Of a stretch of 64,000 nucleotides of DNA, positions 8,563-19,063 are shown in pieces. The translations under genes and the position numbers were made by a program. This DNA comes from Guyparkeria hydrothermalis. Its GTDB lineage: Bacteria > Pseudomonadota > Gammaproteobacteria > Halothiobacillales > Halothiobacillaceae. Positions within the stretch are counted from its first letter, which is position 1, and each line of letters opens with the position of its first letter. The stretch is from the NCBI RefSeq assembly GCF_023555375.1, contig NZ_JAJSEE010000002.1:124001-188000 (forward strand), read 5' to 3'. Below the pieces are notes generated by a model. It did no database searches. It was not told the origin of the DNA and saw nothing but the letters and a program-made list of their open reading frames with translations.

Positions 8563-8979
8563 ATGGCCAACGCCTCCCTCTGGATTCACCTGCATGCCCT
8601 GGCGGCGGTGCTTTCGCTCGCCGGCTTCATCGTGCGCGGCATCTGGATGCTCTCCGGCTCGTCGATGCTCAAGAAGAAGTGGGTCAAGATCACCCCGCAC
8701 GTGGTCGATACCGTGCTGCTGGTCAGCGCGCTGGTCGCCGCCTGGCTGCTGTTCTGGGGCAATGGCGTTCATCCGCAGTTCCTGACCGTCAAGATCGTCG
8801 GCCTGATCGTCTACATCGGGCTGGGGCTGATGGCGATGCGCTTCGGCAAGACCCGTGGCGTACGCGCCAGTGCCTGGGTGCTGGCCATCCTGGTCTTCCT
8901 GTACGTGGCGGCCGTGGGCGTCGCCAACACGCACCCGCAGCTGCAGGACGTCCTGCCGGCCATGGTGACGGGCGTATGA
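8563..8979 (+). CDS. SirB family membrane protein
   Basis: 138-residue protein with four hydrophobic helices and the SirB2 pattern: [20 protein letters not shown] at the start, then [20 protein letters not shown] and [19 protein letters not shown]. The family is named after a Salmonella invasion-gene regulator, but its biochemical role is not established. ATG 8563 is preceded by GGGAAGA. The stop overlaps the start codon of purE (ATGA), so the two are translationally coupled. Confidence 0.8.
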   Translation: MANASLWIHLHALAAVLSLAGFIVRGIWMLSGSSMLKKKWVKITPHVVDTVLLVSALVAAWLLFWGNGVHPQFLTVKIVGLIVYIGLGLMAMRFGKTRGVRASAWVLAILVFLYVAAVGVANTHPQLQDVLPAMVTGV

Positions 8980-9473
8980 GTGCGCAACCGCTGGTTGGCG
9001 TGATCATGGGCTCGCTGTCCGACTGGGAGACCATGAGCCACGCCTGCGAAACCCTCGAGGCACTGGGCATCCCCTTCGAGAAGGAGGTGGTCTCGGCGCA
9101 CCGTACCCCCGACAAGCTGTTCGACTACGCCGAGACGGCCGTCGGGCGCGGGCTAAAGGTGATCATCGCCGGGGCCGGCGGCGCGGCCCACCTGCCGGGC
9201 ATGGTCGCGGCCAAGACCCGCCTGCCGGTGTTTGGCGTGCCGGTGCAGTCCAAGGCCCTCTCGGGCATGGACTCGTTACTGTCGATCGTGCAGATGCCGG
9301 CCGGCGTGCCGGTAGGTACGCTGGCGATCGGCCGTTCCGGCGCCATCAACGCCGCGTTGCTGGCCGCCGCTACCTTGGCGACCCACGACGAGGCGCTGGC
9401 CGAGCGACTGGATGCCTGGCGCGAGCGCCAGACGCAAATGGTGCTCGACAAGCCCGAGCCGGGCGAGGGCTGA
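8976..9473 (+). CDS. purE: N5-carboxyaminoimidazole ribonucleotide mutase PurE
   Basis: 165 residues, the normal class-I PurE length. It converts N5-CAIR to CAIR in purine biosynthesis, using the product of PurK encoded next door. Conserved strings are [11 protein letters not shown] near the N-terminus, [11 protein letters not shown] with the catalytic histidine, and [21 protein letters not shown] overlaps the sirB stop. The purK start lies 4 bases after the purE stop. Confidence 0.97.
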   Translation: MSAQPLVGVIMGSLSDWETMSHACETLEALGIPFEKEVVSAHRTPDKLFDYAETAVGRGLKVIIAGAGGAAHLPGMVAAKTRLPVFGVPVQSKALSGMDSLLSIVQMPAGVPVGTLAIGRSGAINAALLAAATLATHDEALAERLDAWRERQTQMVLDKPEPGEG

Positions 9474-9477
9474 GCCG

Positions 9478-10671
9478 ATGGGCGGCGTTCAGGAGCAGTG
9501 CGAGGTGCCACGCGTCGAGGGGCGCACCGGCGAGTCGGCCGGGCTGCACATCGGCGTGATCGGTGGTGGCCAGCTCGGCCAGATGCTGGGCCTTGCCGGG
9601 GTGGCGATGGGTCATCGCTTCACCTTCCTCGACCCGGCCATGGAGCCGCCGGCCGCCTCGGTCGGCCGCCACCTGCGCGCCGAGTTCGACGACGCTGAGG
9701 CCCTCGAGCGCCTGGCCGTCGAGTGTGATCTCGTCACGCTCGAGTTCGAGAACGTGCCGCAGGCCTCCGCCGAGCGGATCGCGGCGCGCAACTGCCTGAT
9801 GCCCAACCCGCAGGCGCTGGCCGTGGCGCAGGACCGCGTCGAGGAAAAGCAGTTCTTCGAGGGGCTGGGCCTGTCGGTCGCCCCCTGGGTGCAGGTCGAC
9901 TCGGTGCGCGACATCGTCCAGGGCGTGGCGCACCTCGGTGGTGCCTCGATCCTCAAAACGCGTCGCTTCGGCTACGACGGCAAGGGTCAGGTGCGCATCG
10001 CCGATCCCGCCCACGCCGCCCACGAGGGTGGCCCGGGCAACCCCGGCGAGGCCGCCTCGGCCTGGGAAGCGCTCGCCGGCGCCCCGGCCGTGCTGGAGAA
10101 GCTGCAGCACTTCGAGCGCGAGGTCTCCATCGTCGCCGTGCGCGGTCGCAACGGCGAGGCACGGGTCTATCCGCTGGTGACCAACGAGCACCGCGACGGC
10201 ATCCTCTGGCAGACCAGCGCCCACACCGGCGACCCGCTGCAGGCGGATGCCGAGCGTGCCGCGCGGCTGGTGATGAAGAAGCTCGGCTACGTCGGTGTGC
10301 TGGCGATCGAGTTCTTCGTCGTCGATGGCCGGCTGGTGATCAACGAGATGGCCCCGCGCGTGCACAACAGTGGCCACTGGAGCCTGGGCGGGGCGCGCAC
10401 CTCGCAGTTCGAGAACCACATCCGCGCGGTGATCGGCTGGCCGCTGGGCGACACCGACCCGATCGGCGAGGTCGCCATGCTCAACCTGGTCGGCACCCTG
10501 CCCGACCCGGCGGCGGTGCTGGCCGTGCCGGGCACCCAGTGGCACGACTACGGCAAGACCCCGCGTCCGGGGCGCAAGCTCGGCCACGTCACGGTCACCG
10601 CGCCGGATCGCGCCGCGCTCGAGTCCCGGCTGGATCGCCTGCGGGCCGTCATCCGGCCGCCCGGGGGCTGA
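9478..10671 (+). CDS. purK: 5-(carboxyamino)imidazole ribonucleotide synthase PurK
   Basis: 397-residue ATP-grasp enzyme making N5-CAIR from AIR, bicarbonate and ATP. Seen are IGVIGGGQLGQMLGLAG (nucleotide-binding start, about residues 25-41), ILKTRRFGYDGKGQ, the ATP-grasp metal-site region AIEFFVVDGRLVINEMAPRVHNSGHW, and QFENHIRAVIGWPLG. ATG 9478 immediately follows purE. The first 20 or so residues (MGGVQEQCEVPRVEG) are an extra extension with no conserved feature, so a later start is possible. Confidence 0.95.
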   Translation: MGGVQEQCEVPRVEGRTGESAGLHIGVIGGGQLGQMLGLAGVAMGHRFTFLDPAMEPPAASVGRHLRAEFDDAEALERLAVECDLVTLEFENVPQASAERIAARNCLMPNPQALAVAQDRVEEKQFFEGLGLSVAPWVQVDSVRDIVQGVAHLGGASILKTRRFGYDGKGQVRIADPAHAAHEGGPGNPGEAASAWEALAGAPAVLEKLQHFEREVSIVAVRGRNGEARVYPLVTNEHRDGILWQTSAHTGDPLQADAERAARLVMKKLGYVGVLAIEFFVVDGRLVINEMAPRVHNSGHWSLGGARTSQFENHIRAVIGWPLGDTDPIGEVAMLNLVGTLPDPAAVLAVPGTQWHDYGKTPRPGRKLGHVTVTAPDRAALESRLDRLRAVIRPPGG

Positions 10672-10733
10672 CCGGGGGTCACCTGGGGCCTAACCCCGGG
10701 GCGTCATTCGCCGCCAATCATCGAGGAATGCCC

Positions 10734-11378
10734 ATGCGAGTCGTCACCGGAAGATCGCCGCATCGCGTCCACCTGCTCTGGCCCCTGCTCCTGGTGCTGG
10801 CCCAGCCCCTGTCGGCCGCCAAGATCTACCAGTACACCAACAGCGCCGGCGAAACGGTGTTCACCGACGAGCCGGTCGAGGGCGCGACCGTCCACGAGGT
10901 CGAGGATGCCCCGGTGATCCCCATGACCCCGGTCGACATGCCCGAACCGCGTACGGACGAGTCCGCCACGACGGACCGGGCCGAGCCGTCCGCCGACGTC
11001 CCCAGTTACGCACCGGCCGGATCGGGCGAGACGGCGGACGCGGAGGACGGCCGGGAGGCCGCAGCGCGCGAGGCAGCCGACGAACCCGCCGGCTACCAGA
11101 ACCTGGCAATCGTCGAACCCACCGACGGCGAGGTGGCCAGCCGGCTGCAGGGCAGTATCACCGTCGCGCTGGTCATGCAGCCGAACCTGCGTGGCGGCGA
11201 CCGGATTCGCATCCTGGTCGACGGCGAGGCGCGCGTGCGCGACTCGACGGGTCGACGCCACCTGATCAACGGGCTGACGCCCGGCGAGCACGTGCTGGTG
11301 GCGCAGATCCATCGCGACGGCGAGGTGGTCAAGGAAAGCGCGCCGGTACGCTTCCAGCTGATGCTGCCCTCCCAATAA
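10734..11378 (+). CDS. DUF4124 domain secreted/periplasmic protein
   Basis: 214 residues. The signal peptide is around residues 12-30 (LLWPLLLVLAQPLSAA). It is followed directly by the DUF4124 motif KIYQYTNSAGETVFTDEP, then a low-complexity acidic/Ala-rich linker. The C-terminal beta-rich domain (NLAIVEPTDGEVASRLQG onward) resembles an Ig-like fold. ATG 10734 is preferred over ATG 10728 because GAGGAA lies at proper spacing only for the later codon. The function of the family is unknown. It lies between purK and the ntrBC control region, which begins about 20 bases past its stop. Confidence 0.75.
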   Translation: MRVVTGRSPHRVHLLWPLLLVLAQPLSAAKIYQYTNSAGETVFTDEPVEGATVHEVEDAPVIPMTPVDMPEPRTDESATTDRAEPSADVPSYAPAGSGETADAEDGREAAAREAADEPAGYQNLAIVEPTDGEVASRLQGSITVALVMQPNLRGGDRIRILVDGEARVRDSTGRRHLINGLTPGEHVLVAQIHRDGEVVKESAPVRFQLMLPSQ

Positions 11379-11399
11379 CGGTGCGATCGGCTATTCTCA

Positions 11400-11416
11400 T
11401 GCACTGACCTGGTGCA
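11400..11416 (+). promoter_or_regulatory. NtrC enhancer-binding site upstream of ntrB
   Basis: TGCACTGACCTGGTGCA matches the NtrC palindrome TGCACC-N5-GGTGCA at 11 of 12 defined positions. It lies about 95 bases upstream of the -24 element of the sigma-54 promoter below, a normal enhancer distance. It implies autoregulation of ntrBC by phosphorylated NtrC. Confidence 0.8.
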
Positions 11417-11511
11417 ATTGGCGGCCTGATCGGTCCGCCGCTTCGGGGCTGCGCCCATGGCGATCCGCGCCAGCATGCGCCCCGTCGCGATTCCTGCCCG
11501 CGTTCCCGGCC

Positions 11512-11527
11512 GGGCACGCTACTTGCA
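11512..11527 (+). promoter_or_regulatory. Sigma-54 promoter of ntrBC
   Basis: GGGCACGCTACTTGCA fits the -24/-12 consensus TGGCACG-N4-TTGCW with a single mismatch at its first base. The GG and GC dinucleotides are separated by the required 10 bases. Transcription should begin near 11538, about 55 bases before the ntrB start codon. The -12 element overlaps an extra NtrC half-site-like TGCACC (11524-11529). Confidence 0.75.
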
Positions 11528-11591
11528 CCAAAATCGTCAGCCGCCCGACAGGTCAGCCCTGTCGATCGTTTCGCGCCCGGTGGAGCAGTGC

Positions 11592-12695
11592 ATGAACCCG
11601 AGATCCGAGCCCCGGCTTGCCGATACCCTGAACACCGCGATCGTGGTGCTCGACGAGCGCAATCGGCCGATCTATCTCAACTCGGCGGCGGAACAGTTTC
11701 TCGGCACCAGCTACAGCGCCGCGCTCAAGTCGGGCTTCGACACGGTCTTCGCCGCCAATCCCCTGCTGGCCGAGACCATCCGCGAGGCACTGGCCACCCA
11801 GCAGGTCATGACCCTGCGCGAGATCGAGCTGGTGCTGGCCCACGAGTCCACCCGCGTGGCCGACTGCGCGATCACCCCGCGCCCGGACTATCCCCGCGCC
11901 CGGGTGATGCTGGAATTCAACGACATCGAGCGCCACCTGCGCATCTCCCGCGACGCGCGCATCAACTCCCTGCAGATGACCACCCGGCAGATGATGCGCG
12001 GGCTGGCCCACGAGCTGAAGAACCCGCTGGGCGGCCTGCGCGGGGCGGCGCAGCTGCTCGAGCGCGAGCTGCCCGACGAGCGCCTGACCGAGTACACGCG
12101 CATCATCCTGCAGGAGACCGATCGCCTGCGCGGGCTGATCGACCGCATGCTCGGCCCGATCGACCGGCCGGACTGCCACTGGGTGAACGTCCACGAGCCG
12201 CTCGAGCAGGTCCGCCAGCTGCTGCGGATCGAGGCCGGGGACAAGCCGCTCGACTGGCAGCTGGACTACGACCCGTCGATCCCGGATGTCTGGGCCGACC
12301 GCGACCAGTTGGTGCAGGTGCTGCTCAACCTCGCCCGCAACGCCGTCCAGGCCATGCGCGAGGGCAACACGCCCGAACCGCGGCTGACCTTCCGCACTCG
12401 CGTGCTGCGCCAGTTCACCATCCACGGCAAGCGCCACCGTCTGGCGGTGCGGATCGACGTCGAGGACAACGGTCCCGGCGTGCCCGAGGACCTGGTCGAG
12501 ACCCTGTTCCTGCCGATGGTCAGCGGCCGGGCCGGCGGCAGCGGGCTGGGGCTGTCCCTGGCCCAAACCATCGCCGAACGCCACCAGGGCATGATCGAGT
12601 TCGTGCCCAAGCGTGGCCTGACGCGGTTTTCCCTGATCCTGCCCATCCACCCCGACGGCGACCATGCCCCGGGGCGCAAAGCACCTAACGAGTGA
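11592..12695 (+). CDS. glnL: Nitrogen regulation sensor histidine kinase NtrB (GlnL)
   Basis: 367-residue cytoplasmic two-component kinase. An N-terminal PAS domain (TLNTAIVVLDERNRPIYLN) leads to the dimerisation helix with the phospho-accepting His140 in GLAHELKNPLGGLRGAAQ. The ATPase domain has N box NLARNAVQAM, G1 VEDNGPGVP and G2 GGSGLGLSLA. No membrane helices are present, as expected for NtrB. It phosphorylates NtrC under nitrogen limitation, controlled by PII and therefore by the GlnD encoded at 55583-58291. It is followed by ntrC after 7 bases. Confidence 0.95.
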   Translation: MNPRSEPRLADTLNTAIVVLDERNRPIYLNSAAEQFLGTSYSAALKSGFDTVFAANPLLAETIREALATQQVMTLREIELVLAHESTRVADCAITPRPDYPRARVMLEFNDIERHLRISRDARINSLQMTTRQMMRGLAHELKNPLGGLRGAAQLLERELPDERLTEYTRIILQETDRLRGLIDRMLGPIDRPDCHWVNVHEPLEQVRQLLRIEAGDKPLDWQLDYDPSIPDVWADRDQLVQVLLNLARNAVQAMREGNTPEPRLTFRTRVLRQFTIHGKRHRLAVRIDVEDNGPGVPEDLVETLFLPMVSGRAGGSGLGLSLAQTIAERHQGMIEFVPKRGLTRFSLILPIHPDGDHAPGRKAPNE

Positions 12696-12702
12696 GCCGA
12701 CC

Positions 12703-14157
<1,455 letters not shown>

Positions 14158-14267
14158 CGAGAGACCAGCGTGTCGGTCATGTCCGTCGGGGGCGGCTGTC
14201 ACAAAGTCCGCGCCCGCCCGATGCTATGCTCGGTTGGACGTTCAATCGAGGCAGGAGCAGGAGAGGC

Positions 14268-15011
14268 ATGGCCCAGACGGTGGCGCTGTATTCGGTCAAG
14301 GGCGGGGTCGGCAAGACCGCCGCAGCGGTCAATCTCGCGGCACTGTCGGCCGCCGCCGGTCGGCGGGTGCTGGTCTGGGACCTCGACCCGCAGAGCGCCG
14401 CGTCCTGGTACCTGCAATCGGAGGCGGGTGCGGAGCGCTCGGTCAAGAAGCTCCTCAAGCCCAAGGGCCTGGCCGCCTCGGTGCGCCCCACCATCCACAA
14501 CCACCTCTGGGTGCTGCCGGCCCTACCCGGCCAGCAGGCGATCGAGCACCATCTCGCCGACAAGAAGGACGCCGGTTACCGGCTGGCCAAGCTGATCGAC
14601 CCGCTCGCCGAGCAGTTCGAGGAAATCTGGATCGATGCGCCGCCGGGGCTGTCGCTGCTGGCGGACAACGTGCTGCGCGCCGCCGACATGGTGCTGGTGC
14701 CGATGGTGCCCACCCACCTGTCCGAACGCACCTGGTTCCAATTGAAGCGCCACCTCGACGAGCGCCACATCAACCCCGAACGGCTGCGCGCCTTCCTCTC
14801 CCTGGTCGACCGTCGCCGACACATGCACCGCGAGTTCGCCGAGCGCCATCGCCACGACATCCCCGAGCTACTCGACAGCGAAATCCCCTACGCCTCGGTC
14901 GTCGAGCAGATGGGCGAGGACCAGCAGCCCAGCGTCTACCGCGAGCCGCGCCATCCGGCCAACCAGGCCTACCGCGCCCTCTGGGACGAGATTGACGGCC
15001 TCTTCGCCTGA
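14268..15011 (+). CDS. ParA-family ATPase (orphan)
   Basis: 247 residues with the deviant Walker A KGGVGKT at 11-17 and Walker B-like WIDAPPGLS. The Asp in VWDLDPQSAASWYL is also conserved. GGAGAGG precedes ATG 14268. No ParB or parS-like partner is adjacent, and its length is nearer to orphan ParA/MinD-like proteins than to the chromosomal ParA beside gidB. Such proteins position cellular cargo on nucleoid or membrane. The cargo here cannot be told from neighbours (ntrC upstream, ybbP convergent). Confidence 0.8.
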   Translation: MAQTVALYSVKGGVGKTAAAVNLAALSAAAGRRVLVWDLDPQSAASWYLQSEAGAERSVKKLLKPKGLAASVRPTIHNHLWVLPALPGQQAIEHHLADKKDAGYRLAKLIDPLAEQFEEIWIDAPPGLSLLADNVLRAADMVLVPMVPTHLSERTWFQLKRHLDERHINPERLRAFLSLVDRRRHMHREFAERHRHDIPELLDSEIPYASVVEQMGEDQQPSVYREPRHPANQAYRALWDEIDGLFA

Positions 15012-15029
15012 GCGTCGATCAAGCCACAT

Positions 15030-15153
15030 TGTGGGAGCGGGCCTTGCCCGCGAATCGCGCGGCAAGCGCGAGTCCCGACGTCCGGCTGATCGATCGGTGG
15101 ATGGGCTGACGCCGGCGCGGCCGCTGCCGTCGCGGGCACGGCCCGCTCCCACG
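15030..15153. repeat. REP-like inverted pair (BIME-type)
   Basis: TGTGGGAGCGGGCCTTGCCC begins at 15030 and its imperfect complement GGGCACGGCCCGCTCCCACG ends at 15153. About 80 bases of GC-rich sequence separate the two heads. This resembles the REP elements common in pseudomonads and relatives. It fills the gap between the convergent parA and ybbP genes and may also help end their transcripts. No REP-associated transposase is in this window. Confidence 0.7.
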
Positions 15154-15171
15154 AGATTTCCCGTCGCGCCT

Positions 15172-17634
15172 TTAGCTGCGCAATGCTTTCGCCGGCGCGA
15201 CCCGCGTCATGCGCCGTCCCAGCAGGGGCGTCACCAGTGCGGCCAACAGCAGCCCGGCACCCAGCCCCCAGAGCAAGAGCAGCGGGTTGAATGCCAGCGG
15301 CAGGTCGAAGACCCGCGCAGACAAGGTCGCGCCGACGGCCATGGCGGCCACCGCCGCCAGCAGCCCCACCAGTAGTCCCAGGGCGAGGAATTCGATCCAC
15401 AGCGCGGCGATCACCTTGCCGCGACTCGCGCCCATCACCCGCAGCACGGCGGCGTCATGAATGCGCTGGCGCTCGCTCGCACCGAAGGCGGCAAGCAGCA
15501 CCACCAGTCCGGCGGCCAGCGTGAAGGCGAACACGTACTCCACCGCCTGGCTGGCCCGGTCGATCAGCGTGCGCACCTCGTCGAGGATCCGCGAGACGTC
15601 GAACAGCGTTACCGTGGGAAATTCGCGCAGCAGTGCCACCTGCGTCTCCGGCGCGCCGTCGGGGAAGTGAAAGCTGGTGATGTACTGCGTGGCCACGCCG
15701 TCCATCAGCGATGAGCTGGCGATGACGAAGAAGTTCGGTCGCATGGAATCCCAGTCGACTTCACGCAGCGAGGTGATTGGGGCGCTCACCTCCCGGCCGT
15801 CCACGGTGAAGGTCAGCCGGTCGCCCAGCGACCAGCCGAGCGTCTCGGCGATGCCCTCTTCGACCGAAAAGCCTTCCGTGCCCAGATCGCCGGCGGTGAC
15901 ACGGTTGTGCGCGGCGGCTTCCTCGCCCACGGAGAGATTGAATTCCCGCGTGGCCAGTCGATGCGCGCGCCCCTCGTAGCGCGCCTTGTCCACCGGCTCG
16001 TTGTCCAGTTCGGTCCAGCGGGCACGCAACATGGGGTAGAAGCTGGCGTTCTCGATGCCGGCCTCCTGCAGGAAGGCGCGCATGCCATCGACCTGTTCGG
16101 GCTGGATGTTGATGGCGAAGATATTGGGCGCATCGGCCGGGATCTGGCGCTCCCAGGCATCGATCAGGTCCGAACGGACCACCGAGAGCAGCAGCACCGC
16201 CGTTACGCCCAGCGCGAGCGCGGCGATCTGGGTGGCAGACATCCAGCGGGCGCGCGCCATCCGAGCCAGCCCGAAGCGGGCCACGCCCCGGGCCGGCCAG
16301 CGGCGCAGCAGCGTCACCAGCAGCCAGGCGACGGCGAGAAAGACCAGCAGGCTCGCTCCCAGCCCGACCAGTACCCACAACGTCAGTGCGGCATCGCGGG
16401 CCTGGAACCAGACCAGCAGCGTGATCGCCGCAATGCCGGCGCCGAACAGCAGTGTCGCCGCGGGGCTGGGTGCGACTGCGTGCTCGACCAGTACCCGCAG
16501 CGGCGGGGTGTGCTTGAGCTGCACCAGGCTGGGCAGGGCGAAGCCGAACAGCGCGACCAGCGCGACCGCCAGTCCCAGCGCCACCGGTGTGAATCCCGGT
16601 GGTGGCAGGTCGACCTCCAGTACCTGCGCCATCAGGTCAGCGAGCAGCAGCTGCGTGAGCGCGCCGATCGCGATGCCCGGGATGGCCGCCAGCAGCGCCA
16701 GCATCAGCAGGCGCCAGCGGTAGATCGCCCCGATCTGCTTGGAGGAGGCACCCAGCGCACGCATCAGTGCGGCCGCCCCCTGCTGCACGCGGTTGTAGTG
16801 TCGTGCCGCGATTACCAGTGCCGCGCCGGCGAGTAGCACGGCGACCACCGAGGCGAGACCCAGAAAGCGCGCGGCGCGGTCAAAGGCGGTCTCGAACGCC
16901 GGTTGGCTGGATTCCGGGCGTTCCAGCCGCAAGCGGTCGGGGAGGCGCTCGGCGAGTCGCTCGAACCGGGCGTCGCGATCGTTTGCATCGCTGGCCAGCA
17001 GTAGGGCGTGTTCGACGCGGCTGGTCTCGGTCACCAGCCCGGTGGCGGCCAGATCGTCACGGTGGATCATCAGCCTGGGCGCGGCCTGGGCAAAGACGTT
17101 ACCCACGTCGGGCTCGCGCTCGAGCACCGCGCCGATCGTCAGCTCTGACTGCCCCACCGCGATCGAATCGCCGATCGCCGCGTCCAGCGAGAGCAGCGCG
17201 CGTCGGGCGATCCAGGCCTGCCCCGCTGGCGGGCCGTGCTCGACCGTGCTCACCGTCTCGCCGTCGTCGATGCGCAGGTCGCCGCGCAGCGGGTAGGCGC
17301 CGTCGACTGCCTTGACGCCCACCAGCTGGCTCTGCTGCCCGGCGAGTGCCACGGTGGGAAAGGTGACGTGCCGGCTGGTAGTCAGTTCCAGCTCCCGGGC
17401 GATCCCGACGACCTCGTCGAGTGGATCGGGCGATTCCACCCGGGCGTCGGCGGCCAGGAATTGGGCGGCCTGTGCACGCATCGCCCCGTCGACGCGGTCG
17501 ACGAAGAAACCCACCGCCGTCACCGCCGACACGGCCACCAGCAGGGCGAGCAGCATGGGCGTGAGCAGCCCGTTTTGCACCTCGCGTACCAGGCCCTGCC
17601 AGGCCAGTCGGGCGTTGTGCATGGCCCCGGCCAT
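15172..17634 (-). CDS. ybbP: ABC transporter permease, YbbP type (FtsX/MacB fold)
   Basis: 820-residue inner-membrane protein with an N-terminal helix (LLTPMLLALLVAVSAVTAVG), a large periplasmic domain and two FtsX-like membrane blocks separated by a second soluble domain. It ends in a third FtsX block (YVFAFTLAAGLVVLLAAFGASERQRIHDAAVLRVMGASRGK). The start codon overlaps the stop of the ATPase gene (TAATG), showing tight coupling. The family works with YbbA and often lies beside tesA, as here. A role in exporting or extracting lipids or envelope compounds is suspected but not proven. Confidence 0.9.
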   Translation of the reverse strand: MAGAMHNARLAWQGLVREVQNGLLTPMLLALLVAVSAVTAVGFFVDRVDGAMRAQAAQFLAADARVESPDPLDEVVGIARELELTTSRHVTFPTVALAGQQSQLVGVKAVDGAYPLRGDLRIDDGETVSTVEHGPPAGQAWIARRALLSLDAAIGDSIAVGQSELTIGAVLEREPDVGNVFAQAAPRLMIHRDDLAATGLVTETSRVEHALLLASDANDRDARFERLAERLPDRLRLERPESSQPAFETAFDRAARFLGLASVVAVLLAGAALVIAARHYNRVQQGAAALMRALGASSKQIGAIYRWRLLMLALLAAIPGIAIGALTQLLLADLMAQVLEVDLPPPGFTPVALGLAVALVALFGFALPSLVQLKHTPPLRVLVEHAVAPSPAATLLFGAGIAAITLLVWFQARDAALTLWVLVGLGASLLVFLAVAWLLVTLLRRWPARGVARFGLARMARARWMSATQIAALALGVTAVLLLSVVRSDLIDAWERQIPADAPNIFAINIQPEQVDGMRAFLQEAGIENASFYPMLRARWTELDNEPVDKARYEGRAHRLATREFNLSVGEEAAAHNRVTAGDLGTEGFSVEEGIAETLGWSLGDRLTFTVDGREVSAPITSLREVDWDSMRPNFFVIASSSLMDGVATQYITSFHFPDGAPETQVALLREFPTVTLFDVSRILDEVRTLIDRASQAVEYVFAFTLAAGLVVLLAAFGASERQRIHDAAVLRVMGASRGKVIAALWIEFLALGLLVGLLAAVAAMAVGATLSARVFDLPLAFNPLLLLWGLGAGLLLAALVTPLLGRRMTRVAPAKALRS

Positions 17635-18365
17635 TATTTCGGACCCCGCAGCGCATCTGGATCGGGTTGCCAGTCGCTGACCCGGCCCGCACTCACCTCG
17701 AAGCCCCGATCGCAGCGGGTGGCTAGTGCCGGGTCGTGGGTCACCAGCACCAGCGTGGTCTGGTGGCGTTCGCGCAGGCGGAAGAGCAGGTCGATGACGT
17801 GCTCGCCGGTGGCCGTGTCCAGCGAGCCCGTGGGTTCGTCGGCGAACAGGATGTCCGGTTCGATCACGAAGGCGCGCGCCAGCGCGACACGCTGCTGCTC
17901 GCCGCCGGAGAGTTGGCGGGGCATGTGGGCAAGTCGCTCACCCAGGCCGACCTCCACCAGTGCCTCGCGTGCCCGAGCCTCCGCACCGCGTTCGCCCGCC
18001 AGTTCCAGCGGCAGGGCGACGTTCTCCAACGCGTTGAGCCCGTCGATCAGCTGGAAGGACTGGAACACGAAGCCCACATGCCCGGCGCGCACCGCCGCTC
18101 GGCCGTCTTCGTCCAGGTCCTCCAACGACTGGCCGGCCAGCGTGATCCGCCCGGCGGTGGGCGTGTCCAGCCCGGCCATCAGCGCCAGCAGCGTCGACTT
18201 GCCGGCCCCTGATGGGCCGACCAGCGCGACGGCCTCGCCGGGGAAGATTTGCAGTGAGGCCTCATGCACAATGGTCAGCGGTTCGGGCGTGCGCACGGTC
18301 TGCGTGACGCCCTCGACGGTCAGGATGGGCTGGCTGTCGTCTGCGGGAGTTTTCAATGAGGACAT
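17634..18365 (-). CDS. ybbA: ABC transporter ATPase, YbbA type (LolD/MacB family)
   Basis: 243 residues. Walker A is GPSGAGKS (50-57), the Q-loop FVFQSFQLI, the signature QLSGGEQQRVALARA and Walker B ILFADEPTGSLD, a pattern typical of the LolD/MacB group. It is the first gene of the ybbA-ybbP pair. Its ATG at 18365 lies 10 bases inside the 5' end of the divergent tesA-like gene, so each gene's promoter must sit within the other. No strong Shine-Dalgarno is seen for this start. Confidence 0.9.
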   Translation of the reverse strand: MSSLKTPADDSQPILTVEGVTQTVRTPEPLTIVHEASLQIFPGEAVALVGPSGAGKSTLLALMAGLDTPTAGRITLAGQSLEDLDEDGRAAVRAGHVGFVFQSFQLIDGLNALENVALPLELAGERGAEARAREALVEVGLGERLAHMPRQLSGGEQQRVALARAFVIEPDILFADEPTGSLDTATGEHVIDLLFRLRERHQTTLVLVTHDPALATRCDRGFEVSAGRVSDWQPDPDALRGPK

Positions 18366-19063
18366 GGGGAATGCTCGGACGTCGCTGGCCGGCAGGCATC
18401 GCCGGGCTGTTGCTGCTGTGTTTCGGAGTCGGCGCGAGTATAGGTGACGACACCCCACCTGCGCCGAGCCACGCGCCAACCCAGGGGCTGACCCAGGTGC
18501 TGGTGTTCGGCGATTCGTTGTCGGCCGCGTACAAGCTGCCGGCCAGCGAGGGCTGGGTCGCACTGCTGCGCGAGCGGCTGGAAACGCGTGAGCCCGGCCG
18601 TTTCGAGGTCACCAACGCCTCGGCCAGTGGCGAGACCACCTCCGGCGGGCTGACGCGCTTGCCCGAGGTGCTCGAGACCGGTGACTACGACTGGGTGCTC
18701 CTGGAACTGGGCGCCAACGATGGCCTGCGCGGCCTGCCGTTAGACGTGATCGAGGCGAACCTGCAGACCCTGATCGACCGGGCCGAGGCCCACGGCGCGG
18801 CAGTGGTGTTGCTGGGCATCATGCTGCCGAGCAATTACGGCCCGGCCTACGCCGACCCCTTCGCCGCCATGTACGCCCGACTCGCGGAGGAGAACGACCT
18901 CCCGGGGCTGCCCTTCCTCCTGGAAGGAGCGGCCGACGATCGCGAGTTGATGTTCGATGACGGGTTGCACCCGAATGCCGAGGGGCAGAAGCGGGTGCTG
19001 GAGAATGTCTGGGAGGTGGTGGCGCCGTTGTGGGGACTGGACAGTCACGGGAGTGAAGATTGA
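18356..19063 (+). CDS. tesA: Arylesterase/lysophospholipase, TesA-type GDSL hydrolase
   Basis: 235-residue periplasmic SGNH hydrolase. A signal segment (AGIAGLLLLCFGVGAS) precedes block I VFGDSLSAAY with nucleophile Ser54. Block III GAND has Asn121. Block V has Asp202 and His205 in DDGLHPNAEG. TesA cleaves acyl esters and thioesters. ATG 18356 has GGGAG 6 bases upstream. A second in-frame ATG at 18371 would remove the overlap with ybbA. The tesA/ybbA/ybbP association is widely conserved. Confidence 0.92.
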   Translation: MRTWGMLGRRWPAGIAGLLLLCFGVGASIGDDTPPAPSHAPTQGLTQVLVFGDSLSAAYKLPASEGWVALLRERLETREPGRFEVTNASASGETTSGGLTRLPEVLETGDYDWVLLELGANDGLRGLPLDVIEANLQTLIDRAEAHGAAVVLLGIMLPSNYGPAYADPFAAMYARLAEENDLPGLPFLLEGAADDRELMFDDGLHPNAEGQKRVLENVWEVVAPLWGLDSHGSED

